Assembly (NCBI GenBank): GCA_003852805.1
Contig: RDDY01000015.1
Span: 1-14,154, forward strand
Direction: 5' to 3'
Length of the DNA: 14,154 nucleotides
Origin: Chryseobacterium sp.
Lineage (GTDB): Bacteria; Bacteroidota; Bacteroidia; Flavobacteriales; Weeksellaceae
Under the pieces are notes generated by a model. The model saw only the letters and a program-made list of their open reading frames with translations, did no database searches and was not told the DNA's origin. A program made the translations under genes and the position numbers. Positions 1 through 5,683 of this stretch are shown here, piece by piece. Every line of letters starts with the position of its first letter. Within the stretch, counting starts at the first letter, position 1.

Positions 1-1022
1 CCCGAAAAAAAGAAAGTAACGTGTGGATATTTCTCTGTTTCGGCCACGCGGATTTGTGTCTTGCCGTGTTCAGCCAAAATTTCGCCTAAGGTTTGGCTCA
101 ACGTTTCATCGTCATAAACCGATTTCACATCCAAGAAACTGTCGTCATAATTGGTCATCATCAGATAATAAAGCGGCAATTTCTTCAACTTGAAATCGGG
201 TATGTTTCTTTGGGTCAGTGCCTCGGTGATTTCACGGGCTCGGTCTGTGCGGAAGTTGAAGCAAAGCACCGCGTCTTCGGGGCCGATGGTGCCTACGGGA
301 ACGGTATTGCTGGTAACCACAATCGGGCTGATAAACTCGTCTGACACACCGCTTTCATAACTGTCGCGGATGGACTTTAACGGATCTCTGGTTTGCGTAC
401 CCATACCGTTGACCATAGCGTCGTAGGCAATCTTGATACGATCCCAACGCTGGTCTCTGTCCATCGCGTAAAATCGGCCGACCACGGTTTGAAGGCGGCC
501 CGTGGTCTGACGCATGTGTGCAATCAAATCCTCGATAAAGCCATAACCCGAATGCGGATCTGTGTCGCGCCCGTCGGTAAAAGCATGAACATGCACATTA
601 GTCAAACCGAACTCTGCGGCGGCGGTCAGCAACGCCTTAAGATGGTTAATATGCGAGTGCACGCCGCCGTCGCTGGCCAGGCCCATCAAGTGCAATTTTT
701 TATTGTTGTCTTTGGCGTACTTGAAAAGTTGCTGCACGGGCTCCTCGTGGCCCAAGGTGCCATCCGCTGCAGCAATATTCAGTCGGACCAGATTTTGGTA
801 CACTACTCGCCCCGCACCCAGATTCATATGGCCTACCTCGGAATTTCCCATCTGCCCTGCGGGAAGCCCCACAGCCAGTCCGCTGGCTTCCAAAGTGGCA
901 TTCGGGAAATCGCGTAACAGAGAATCCATAAAGGGTGTATTGGCTCGGGCAATGGCTGAGATCTCGGGATCGGTGCCCAGCCCCCACCCATCCAGTATTG
1001 CGAGCAGTGCTTTTTTCGACAT
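1..1022 (-). CDS. gpmI: 2,3-bisphosphoglycerate-independent phosphoglycerate mutase, 3' end cut by the window edge
   Basis: It interconverts 3- and 2-phosphoglycerate in cytosolic glycolysis and gluconeogenesis, using two metal ions (usually Mn) and a phosphoserine intermediate. Reading from ATG at 1022, about 340 residues are visible of a family length near 510. The N-terminal ILDGWG motif carries the metal ligand D11, and MGNSEVGH carries the nucleophile S61. The phosphotransferase domain follows with SDGGVHSH (H122), DGRDTDP, the Arg/Asp-rich stretch GRFYAMDRDQRWDR and FNFRTDRARE. The last visible residues, HVTFFFSG, match the return to the phosphatase domain, so the frame is intact to the edge and the missing C-terminus lies outside. 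The gene is divergent from the SUI1-type gene across an 81-base gap. A TAnnTTTG box lies 14 bases upstream of its start codon, implying a very short leader. Family assignment is certain; only completeness is unknown. Confidence 0.96.
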   Translation of the reverse strand, partial: MSKKALLAILDGWGLGTDPEISAIARANTPFMDSLLRDFPNATLEASGLAVGLPAGQMGNSEVGHMNLGAGRVVYQNLVRLNIAAADGTLGHEEPVQQLFKYAKDNNKKLHLMGLASDGGVHSHINHLKALLTAAAEFGLTNVHVHAFTDGRDTDPHSGYGFIEDLIAHMRQTTGRLQTVVGRFYAMDRDQRWDRIKIAYDAMVNGMGTQTRDPLKSIRDSYESGVSDEFISPIVVTSNTVPVGTIGPEDAVLCFNFRTDRAREITEALTQRNIPDFKLKKLPLYYLMMTNYDDSFLDVKSVYDDETLSQTLGEILAEHGKTQIRVAETEKYPHVTFFFS

Positions 1023-1036
1023 AGTAGAATTTTTAC

Positions 1037-1044
1037 CAAATTTA
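1037..1044 (-). promoter_or_regulatory. Bacteroidota -7 promoter box for gpmI
   Basis: On the minus strand these bases read TAAATTTG, an exact match to the TAnnTTTG -7 element of Bacteroidota promoters. It would start transcription about eight bases before the gpmI ATG. I see no good TTG at the -33 position, so this is a one-element prediction. Confidence 0.5.
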
Positions 1045-1090
1045 CAAATTTGAACAGAAAAACAGGGGCTGCGCTGTTTGTTTAAATTCT

Positions 1091-1098
1091 TACATTTG
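1091..1098 (+). promoter_or_regulatory. Bacteroidota -7 promoter box for the SUI1-type gene
   Basis: TACATTTG matches TAnnTTTG exactly and ends only five bases before the ATG at 1104. A start about five bases after the box would place the first transcribed base on or next to the start codon, giving a leaderless message. The box also overlaps an in-frame GTG at 1098, which argues against that codon as the start. No clear -33 TTG is seen at the expected spacing. Confidence 0.55.
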
Positions 1099-1103
1099 TG
1101 TTT

Positions 1104-1427
1104 ATGGATCTACGCGAACAGTTGAAAAACCTTTTCCCCGACCATGTGGAACAAGAGTACGAAGCACCTGCCGAGCATGAAATACAACAGACGCCTTTGG
1201 TGTGCAAGTACGAGAAAAAAGGCCGAAACGGTAAACCGGTTACTTTGGTAGAAGGCTTCGAGGGTGACGACAAGGCGTTAAGAGCGCTGGCCGCCGCCAT
1301 CAAGAAAAAACTCGGAATAGGCGGAAGCGAGAAAGACGGCGTACTGATAATACAAGGAGACAATCGCGATAAAATAATGCAACTGCTGCACGATCTGGGT
1401 TACAAAACCAAGCGCGTGGGCGGCTGA
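1104..1427 (+). CDS. SUI1/YciH-family translation initiation factor
   Basis: The product is a 107-residue homologue of eukaryotic eIF1 (SUI1) and of bacterial YciH, small proteins that bind the 30S subunit and influence start-codon selection. After a variable N-terminal 35 residues, the SUI1 fold shows its usual signatures: KKGRNGKPVTLVEGF, KKLGIGGSEKDG, LIIQGDNRD and the C-terminal GYKTKRVGG. The ATG at 1104 is preferred over an in-frame GTG at 1098, because the GTG overlaps a promoter box and adds only two residues. The gene is divergent from gpmI and 20 bases upstream of the uridine phosphorylase gene, with which it is probably cotranscribed. Family identity is clear. The physiological role in Bacteroidota is inferred from YciH, which is reported to discriminate against non-canonical initiation. 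Confidence 0.92.
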   Translation: MDLREQLKNLFPDHVEQEYEAPAEHEIQQTPLVCKYEKKGRNGKPVTLVEGFEGDDKALRALAAAIKKKLGIGGSEKDGVLIIQGDNRDKIMQLLHDLGYKTKRVGG

Positions 1428-1447
1428 TTAATCTAAAAACTTTAACA

Positions 1448-2302
1448 ATGCTGAATAAATTGGCAGCATCAGAATTGGTGCTGAATGACGACGGTAGTGT
1501 CTACCATTTGAACCTTTTACCCGAAGATATAGCCGACAAAATCTTACTGGTGGGTGACCCCGACCGTGTGCCGCGCGTTTCAAAATACTTCGATAAAATA
1601 GAAGTGAAAAAAAACAAGCGCGAATTCTACACGCACACCGGCATACTGCGTGGCGAACGGATCACGGTTTTGTCTACGGGCATCGGGACGGAGAATATCG
1701 ATATTGTAATGAACGAACTGGACGCGCTGGTCAATATCGATCTGAAAGAAAAAGAATTCAAGAACGAGCATAAATCTTTGGAACTCTTCAGGATGGGTAC
1801 CTGCGGCAGCGTAAACCCCGATATCGAGGTAGACCAAATGCTGGTAACACAGAACGTTGTAGGCTTGGACGGTCTGCTCCATTTCTATTCCGACTACCGT
1901 TTTGAAAACGAGTTCAGCCGCAATTTCCTGTCGGAGTTTCCGTACGAGAATATCAAGCCCATGTTGTATTTCTCAGATTGGTCTGAGGAAATTTCGGGTT
2001 ATTATAAGGACGCTCGCTACCACGGCAACACGGCTACTTTCCCGGGCTTCTATGCACCGCAAGGCAGACAGTTGCGTCTGCGCGCTCTCGACGATCGATT
2101 CTTGGAAACATTGAATGATTTGGGAGTCAGCAATTTTGAGATGGAAACCTCCGCAATTTATGGCCTGTCCAAACTTTTGGGCCACAAAGCCTTGACCGTA
2201 AACTGCGTAATTGCCAACCGTCGTCGTGGCGAATTTGCCGCAGACCATCATGCATCAGAGAAGATGATGATTGAGTGGGTTTTGGAGCGTGTGATAAAAT
2301 AA
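1448..2302 (+). CDS. Uridine phosphorylase-family nucleoside phosphorylase
   Basis: A 284-residue member of the PNP/UDP phosphorylase superfamily, which splits a nucleoside with inorganic phosphate into base and ribose-1-phosphate in the cytosolic salvage pathway. The phosphate-binding GDPDRV is at residues 36-41 and STGIG at 76-80. FEMETSAIYGL near residues 230-240 carries the paired glutamates that bind ribose, and it is followed by NCVIANRR. These resemble the uridine phosphorylase (Udp) branch more than the purine (DeoD) branch, but the base specificity is inferred. It is about 30 residues longer than E. coli Udp, largely from an N-terminal extension and inserts around residues 95-110 and 165-200. 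The start is ATG 1448, 20 bases after the SUI1-type stop with no terminator between, so the two are likely one unit. A strong hairpin follows the stop codon. Confidence 0.88.
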   Translation: MLNKLAASELVLNDDGSVYHLNLLPEDIADKILLVGDPDRVPRVSKYFDKIEVKKNKREFYTHTGILRGERITVLSTGIGTENIDIVMNELDALVNIDLKEKEFKNEHKSLELFRMGTCGSVNPDIEVDQMLVTQNVVGLDGLLHFYSDYRFENEFSRNFLSEFPYENIKPMLYFSDWSEEISGYYKDARYHGNTATFPGFYAPQGRQLRLRALDDRFLETLNDLGVSNFEMETSAIYGLSKLLGHKALTVNCVIANRRRGEFAADHHASEKMMIEWVLERVIK

Positions 2303-2314
2303 TTTACAGTTTCA

Positions 2315-2887
2315 TCAGCAACAATCACCGCCGACTTCTCGGCGGTGATTTTCGTTATCGAAGAGACCGGGCTGTCGGTAGGTAAGCTCGCCGTCTACAA
2401 TACGCGCGGGTTTGGTAAACGGATGTTCCTCCGCCTTATTCTCGGTCAAAATATGCAGGACTTTCCAACCGTCGGCCTTCATTTGATCGGATACCATAGA
2501 TCTGTGGCAGCGCCACCATACGGCTTCCGAGCACATGTATGCGGTTCTGCCGGCCGTTCCTATTTCTTTCAGTTCTTCGATTCCCTCCTGAAATTCCGCG
2601 GTTTCCATATAATCTGCATAGGCACGAAAAGAAGCGTTGCGCCACACGGTATTTTGTGAGTCGGGATGGGGCTTTCTGCGACCGCCGAGCTTCTGTAAAT
2701 AATGATAATCGATGCTAAGCGCCGGCAGATTTTCTTGCAGGAAATCTCGGCCGAAATGAGGATAACGTCTGGAACCCGGGAAACGCCTTACGTCTACCAA
2801 TGTGGAAATATCGAATTTGCGCAACAGTTCCACAAATTCTTCAAAACTGCGCGTAGAGTGTCCTATGGTCCAGATGTCTTTGCTCAT
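2315..2887 (-). CDS. DUF488 domain protein
   Basis: A 190-residue cytosolic DUF488 protein of unknown biochemical function. The family hallmarks are present: TIGHS at residues 7-11, VDVRRFPGSRRYPHF at 31-45, a conserved central LGGRRKPHPDS, and MCSEAVWWRCHR at 118-129 with C119, E121, C127 and H128, which could form a catalytic or metal site. Its ATG overlaps the stop of tag by four bases (ATGA), so the two are translationally coupled and expressed together. That pairing suggests a role around DNA repair or nucleic-acid stress, but this is context only. The last ten residues, ending GGDCC, are encoded by the arms of a perfect 12-bp hairpin that also serves as the terminator of the opposite gene. 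This tail is therefore probably not functionally constrained as protein. Confidence 0.9.
   Translation of the reverse strand: MSKDIWTIGHSTRSFEEFVELLRKFDISTLVDVRRFPGSRRYPHFGRDFLQENLPALSIDYHYLQKLGGRRKPHPDSQNTVWRNASFRAYADYMETAEFQEGIEELKEIGTAGRTAYMCSEAVWWRCHRSMVSDQMKADGWKVLHILTENKAEEHPFTKPARIVDGELTYRQPGLFDNENHRREVGGDCC
2323..2356 (+). terminator. Rho-independent-like terminator of the phosphorylase gene, inside the DUF488 coding end
   Basis: A perfect 12-bp stem (2323-2334 with 2339-2350) closes a CTTC loop and is followed by TTCGTT. It lies 20 bases after the phosphorylase stop codon. The U-tract is short. The hairpin lies wholly within the last codons of the minus-strand DUF488 gene. Confidence 0.75.
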
Positions 2888-3444
2888 ACTTGTCTTTTGA
2901 AACAGTCCAAAGTATGATCATTTACCATGCCGGTTGCCTGCATGTGTGCGTAAATAACCGTAGAACCCAAAAAGCCAAAACCTCGCTTTTTGAGGTCTTT
3001 TGCGATGCGATCCGATAAAGCCGTGGTCGCCGGAACCTGTGATGCGTCTGTCCATTTGTTGATTATCGGCTCTCCGTCAACAAAGTTCCAAATGTGGTTT
3101 GAGAAACTGCCGAATTCTTGTTGCACTTCAATGAACCGAGCAGCGTTGTTGATGGTCGCCAATATCTTCCTGCGGTTGCGAACAATGCCGGGATTGTTCA
3201 TCAGCTGTTCAATTTTGTTTTCATCATATTCGGCGATCAAACGGTAATCAAAATTGTTAAAGGCCGCACAGAAATTCTCGCGCTTTCGCAGAATCGTGAT
3301 CCAGCTGAGACTGGCTTGGAAACTCTCCAACACCAAGAATTCAAACAATTCATCGTCCTCGTAAACCGGTACGCCCCACTCTTCGTCGTGGTATTTCACG
3401 TACAACGGATCGCCGGTGCACCACGCGCATCTTTTCCCATCCAT
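2884..3444 (-). CDS. tag: DNA-3-methyladenine glycosylase I
   Basis: It excises 3-methyladenine from alkylated DNA, starting base-excision repair. The 186-residue product aligns along its length with E. coli Tag. It has RCAWC, YHDEEWGVP, LESFQASLSWITILRKRENF-like core residues, a central PGIVRNRRKI, KKRGFGFLGSTVIYAHMQA and a C-terminal GMVNDHTLDC. The structural zinc site is complete (C6, H19, H177, C181) and the catalytic Glu is E40. The E. coli QQAGLSW is FQASLSW here, keeping the key Gln. I place the start at ATG 3444. A TTG nine bases upstream would extend it, but it lies within a promoter box. The stop overlaps the ATG of the DUF488 gene by four bases. A TAnnTTTG box ends six bases before the start, so the message has almost no leader. 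Confidence 0.95.
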   Translation of the reverse strand: MDGKRCAWCTGDPLYVKYHDEEWGVPVYEDDELFEFLVLESFQASLSWITILRKRENFCAAFNNFDYRLIAEYDENKIEQLMNNPGIVRNRRKILATINNAARFIEVQQEFGSFSNHIWNFVDGEPIINKWTDASQVPATTALSDRIAKDLKKRGFGFLGSTVIYAHMQATGMVNDHTLDCFKRQV

Positions 3445-3450
3445 AAAAAT

Positions 3451-3458
3451 CAAAATTA
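3451..3458 (-). promoter_or_regulatory. Bacteroidota -7 promoter box for tag
   Basis: The minus strand reads TAATTTTG, an exact TAnnTTTG, ending six bases before the tag ATG. The predicted transcript would begin at or one to two bases before the start codon. No convincing -33 element is visible. Confidence 0.5.
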
Positions 3459-3564
3459 CAGCAAAACTCTTGATTTAAGAAAATTTTAACAATGTCCGGA
3501 GATTGCATTGGAATACAAATTGGATAGAGTGTTGCAATCAAATAAATATTTAATTACAACAATT

Positions 3565-3987
3565 ATGGAAAACACCAACAGCAACCAAGAATTTAACCGT
3601 GCACAAAACGAAATGAACCAAGCCGGTACTCACGCAAAGCATTCGGTAGAAAGCTACTCTCAAGGAGCCAAAGATTATATCACGGAAATGCGCAACCGCA
3701 ATGAAGAACCTACGCGCGAAGGCTTCTTTGAACGTGCGAAAGAATCTGCACAAGACGCCTGGGAAGACACAAAGCACGCTGCTGCCGACGCGTGGGACAA
3801 AACCAAGGATTGGGCAACCGACGCTTGGGACAAGACCAAAGATGCAGCGCATGATGCAAAGAACCAAATGAAGGATACCGCTCACGATGTGAGAAACGAA
3901 ACCCAAGACAAAGCGCATGATCTGAAAAACGCTGCCAAAGACACGGCGCATGACATCAGAAACAATTCTAACGACACCGGTCTCTAA
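3565..3987 (+). CDS. LEA-like stress protein with 11-residue repeats
   Basis: A 140-residue, very hydrophilic protein with no signal peptide, no hydrophobic segment and no cysteine. Residues 1-63 are Asn/Gln/Glu-rich. From D64 to the C-terminus the protein is seven exact-register 11-residue repeats, starting at D64, D75, D86, D97, D108, D119 and D130. The loose consensus is D-A-x-D-x-T-K-D-x-A-H. An 11-residue period with alternating acidic, basic and small residues is the mark of group 3 LEA proteins and related YtxH-like bacterial stress proteins, which fold into amphipathic helices on drying. A role in desiccation, osmotic or general stress protection is inferred from this. I start at ATG 3565. 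An upstream in-frame ATG at 3508 would add 19 residues unlike the rest. The gene stands alone and ends at a hairpin terminator. I see no TAnnTTTG box upstream, which would fit an alternative sigma factor but does not show it. Confidence 0.82.
   Translation: MENTNSNQEFNRAQNEMNQAGTHAKHSVESYSQGAKDYITEMRNRNEEPTREGFFERAKESAQDAWEDTKHAAADAWDKTKDWATDAWDKTKDAAHDAKNQMKDTAHDVRNETQDKAHDLKNAAKDTAHDIRNNSNDTGL
3754..3986 (+). repeat. Seven in-frame 33-base (11-codon) repeats
   Basis: The 3' half of the LEA-like gene consists of seven consecutive 33-base units, each beginning with an Asp codon. The protein register is exact, while the DNA has diverged between most units. The second and third copies share DAWDKTKD. 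This indicates old internal duplication held by selection on the protein rather than a recent DNA repeat. Confidence 0.85.
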
Positions 3988-4013
3988 GAATCTCTTTTTA
4001 TATTTAACTTTGG

Positions 4014-4038
4014 AAGCCGCATTATTGCGGCTTTTTCT
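4014..4038 (+). terminator. Terminator of the LEA-like gene
   Basis: An 8-bp stem, AAGCCGCA with TGCGGCTT (4014-4021 and 4026-4033), closes a four-base loop and is followed by a T-rich run. It lies 26 bases after the LEA-like stop codon. The TTG of the proposed fabI -33 element falls on its descending arm. Confidence 0.82.
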
Positions 4039-4057
4039 ATGCATTGCGCTATATTTG
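4025..4057 (+). promoter_or_regulatory. fabI promoter with -33 TTG and -7 TATATTTG
   Basis: TATATTTG at 4050-4057 is an exact TAnnTTTG box. A TTG at 4025-4027 lies 22 bases upstream of it, near the spacing expected for Bacteroidota promoters. Transcription would start near 4062, giving a leader of about 18 bases before the fabI ATG at 4080. Confidence 0.6.
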
Positions 4058-4079
4058 TTTCTTATAAAAATTAAAAACT

Positions 4080-4886
4080 ATGTCATACGGTTTACTGAAA
4101 GGGAAAAAGGGAATCATCTTCGGTGCCCTCAACCAAGATTCTATCGCTTGGAAAGTGGCGGAACGCTGTCATGAAGAAGGCGCAGAATTCGTCCTGAGCA
4201 ACGCTCCCATTGCCATGCGTATGGGAGAAATAAATGAATTGGCAGAGAAAACAGGTTCAGACGTTGTGGCGGCCGATGCTACTTCTATGGAAGATCTGGG
4301 GAAACTGTTCGACCACGCCATTGAAAAATTCGGTAAGCTGGATTTTATACTGCATTCCATCGGCATGTCGGTAAATGTCAGAAAGGGTAAAAATTACACC
4401 GAGATCAATTACGATTGGCTGGAGAAAGGTTGGGACGTTTCCGCTGTTTCTTTCCACAAAGTGATGCGTACGGCTTGGGAGAAAGATTGCATGAATGAAT
4501 GGGGCAGCATTTTGGCGTTGACGTACATTGCGGCACAACGTACCTTCCCCGACTACAATGATATGGCAGACAATAAGTCTTACCTGGAAAGCATTGCGCG
4601 CAGTTTTGGTTATTACTGGGGCGAGCGTAAAGTGCGCGTAAATACAATCTCACAATCGCCCACGCCTACCACGGCGGGCAGCGGCGTGAAAGGCTTCGGC
4701 GGCTTCCTGAGCTATGCGCAAGATATGTCTCCTCTAGGCAATGCAGACGCGTTAGAATGCGCCAATTACTGCGTGGCCATGTTCTCTGATCTGACACGGA
4801 AAGTAACGATGCAGAATCTTTTCAACGACGGAGGTTTCAGCAATACCGGCGTTTCTCAGAAGGTTGTTGACAAATACGGTGAATAA
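4080..4886 (+). CDS. fabI: Enoyl-[acyl-carrier-protein] reductase FabI
   Basis: It catalyses the last, NAD(P)H-dependent step of each fatty-acid elongation cycle, reducing enoyl-ACP in the cytosol. The 268-residue product is a short-chain dehydrogenase of the FabI type. The N-terminal dinucleotide segment GIIFGALNQDSIAW covers residues 11-24, followed by LHSIG. The catalytic Tyr-x6-Lys pair is Y159 and K166, and the second FabI tyrosine, Y149, sits ten residues before Y159 exactly as in E. coli. RVNTISQSPTPT and the C-terminal LFNDGGFSNTGVS complete the fold. The segment after HSIG is the longer Bacteroidota version and differs from E. coli around the triclosan-binding residue (Gly93 there), so drug response should not be assumed. 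The gene has its own promoter and terminator and appears to be monocistronic. Confidence 0.96.
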   Translation: MSYGLLKGKKGIIFGALNQDSIAWKVAERCHEEGAEFVLSNAPIAMRMGEINELAEKTGSDVVAADATSMEDLGKLFDHAIEKFGKLDFILHSIGMSVNVRKGKNYTEINYDWLEKGWDVSAVSFHKVMRTAWEKDCMNEWGSILALTYIAAQRTFPDYNDMADNKSYLESIARSFGYYWGERKVRVNTISQSPTPTTAGSGVKGFGGFLSYAQDMSPLGNADALECANYCVAMFSDLTRKVTMQNLFNDGGFSNTGVSQKVVDKYGE

Positions 4887-4911
4887 ATCGGCGTCAATGT
4901 ATCTACTATAA

Positions 4912-4942
4912 AAATTCCGATCGCTGTGAGCGGTCGGAATTT
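4912..4942 (+). terminator. Hairpin terminator after fabI
   Basis: A 13-bp stem with one G-U wobble (4912-4924 with 4930-4942) closes the loop TGTGA, 25 bases after the fabI stop. The following TTTCTGTTTTG is only moderately T-rich, so it may terminate or mainly protect the 3' end. Confidence 0.72.
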
Positions 4943-4990
4943 CTGTTTTGCCGCATCTCGGCTTCGTCAAATTCTTAGTATTTTTACTGC

Positions 4991-5641
4991 ATGATCTCTC
5001 CGACGGAAGAAAATTATCTTAAAGCAATTTATCATCTGGCAGACAGCAATCGTGAAGTTGCGGTGAATGAACTCAGCCGACATCTCGACATCAAAATGCC
5101 GAGTGTCAACAGCATGATGAAAAAGTTCGACAAGAAGAACTGGGTAGTTTACGAAAGCTATAAACCCATCCGCCTGACCGACACAGGCATGAAAGAAGCC
5201 GCGATGATTGTGCGCAAACACAGGCTGACCGAAATGTTCTTGGTAGAAAAAATGGGCTTCGGCTGGGAGCAGGTTCACGAAATAGCCGAGCAGCTGGAGC
5301 ATGTAAAATCCGATCTGTTCTTTGACAAAATAGATGAACTCCTCAGCTTCCCCACCTCCGATCCGCACGGCTCTCCGATACCCGACCGGGAGGGAAAAAT
5401 CGTTCGGCAAGATCTCTCCAGACTCAGCGACCGTTCCGTTCAAGACACGGTGGTGTTTGTAGCCGTTGACGATTCGTCGGAAGAGTTTCTGCATTTCCTC
5501 AACAACAAAAAGCTGGCGCTGGGTGCAAAAATCTCGGTGATGGAAATAGAGAAATTCGACAAGAGTATGAAAGTCCGTTTCGAGGGCAGAGAAGAAGTGT
5601 TCAGCCGGATGGTTTGCGAGAAAATTATGGTGGAAAAATAA
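4991..5641 (+). CDS. DtxR/MntR-family metal-dependent transcriptional repressor
   Basis: A 216-residue metalloregulator that would bind DNA when loaded with Mn2+ or Fe2+ and repress uptake genes. Residues 1-65 are the winged helix-turn-helix (TEENYLKAIYHL, then MPSVNSMMKKFD and the wing IRLTDTG). Residues 66-140 are the dimerisation and metal-binding domain. The C-terminal third, from about 145, looks like an SH3-like FeoA domain. Aligned by eye to DtxR/MntR, the metal positions are H77, E81, H96, E100, E103 and H104. Position 100 is Glu, as in MntR, rather than the Cys of DtxR. Positions 8 and 11, D8 and E11 in B. subtilis MntR, are N8 and K11. Metal choice is therefore uncertain, with a lean toward Mn. 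A near-match TATTTTTA lies four bases before the ATG. No metal transporter gene is adjacent. An overlapping minus-strand frame of similar length is a shadow. Confidence 0.92.
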   Translation: MISPTEENYLKAIYHLADSNREVAVNELSRHLDIKMPSVNSMMKKFDKKNWVVYESYKPIRLTDTGMKEAAMIVRKHRLTEMFLVEKMGFGWEQVHEIAEQLEHVKSDLFFDKIDELLSFPTSDPHGSPIPDREGKIVRQDLSRLSDRSVQDTVVFVAVDDSSEEFLHFLNNKKLALGAKISVMEIEKFDKSMKVRFEGREEVFSRMVCEKIMVEK

Positions 5642-5667
5642 AAACTCCGGCAATTGCCGGAGTTTTT
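5640..5667. terminator. Perfect bidirectional terminator between dtxR-type gene and TPR gene
   Basis: A 28-base perfect palindrome (arms 5640-5653 and 5654-5667) has a GC-rich core CTCCGGCAATTGCCGGAG flanked by five A and five T. Read from either side it gives a hairpin followed by a U-tract, so it can end both convergent genes. Its first two bases are the last two of the regulator stop codon. Confidence 0.9.
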
Positions 5668-5683
5668 AGTCATAATATTTTGG

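Noticed and set aside
3492..3527. An 11-codon micro-ORF (MSGDCIGIQIG) upstream of the LEA-like gene
   Set aside because: It is too short to support, has no adjacent attenuator hairpin, and its codons do not suggest an amino-acid-sensing leader.
3754..3986. 33-base repeats as a possible CRISPR or recent tandem DNA repeat
   Set aside because: The period is conserved only at protein level, there are no spacers, and the units are in frame within a gene.
4967..5653. A 228-codon minus-strand frame over the DtxR-type gene
   Set aside because: The plus-strand product has clear winged-helix and metal-site motifs. The minus frame is His/Phe-rich without family motifs and crosses the terminator palindrome.
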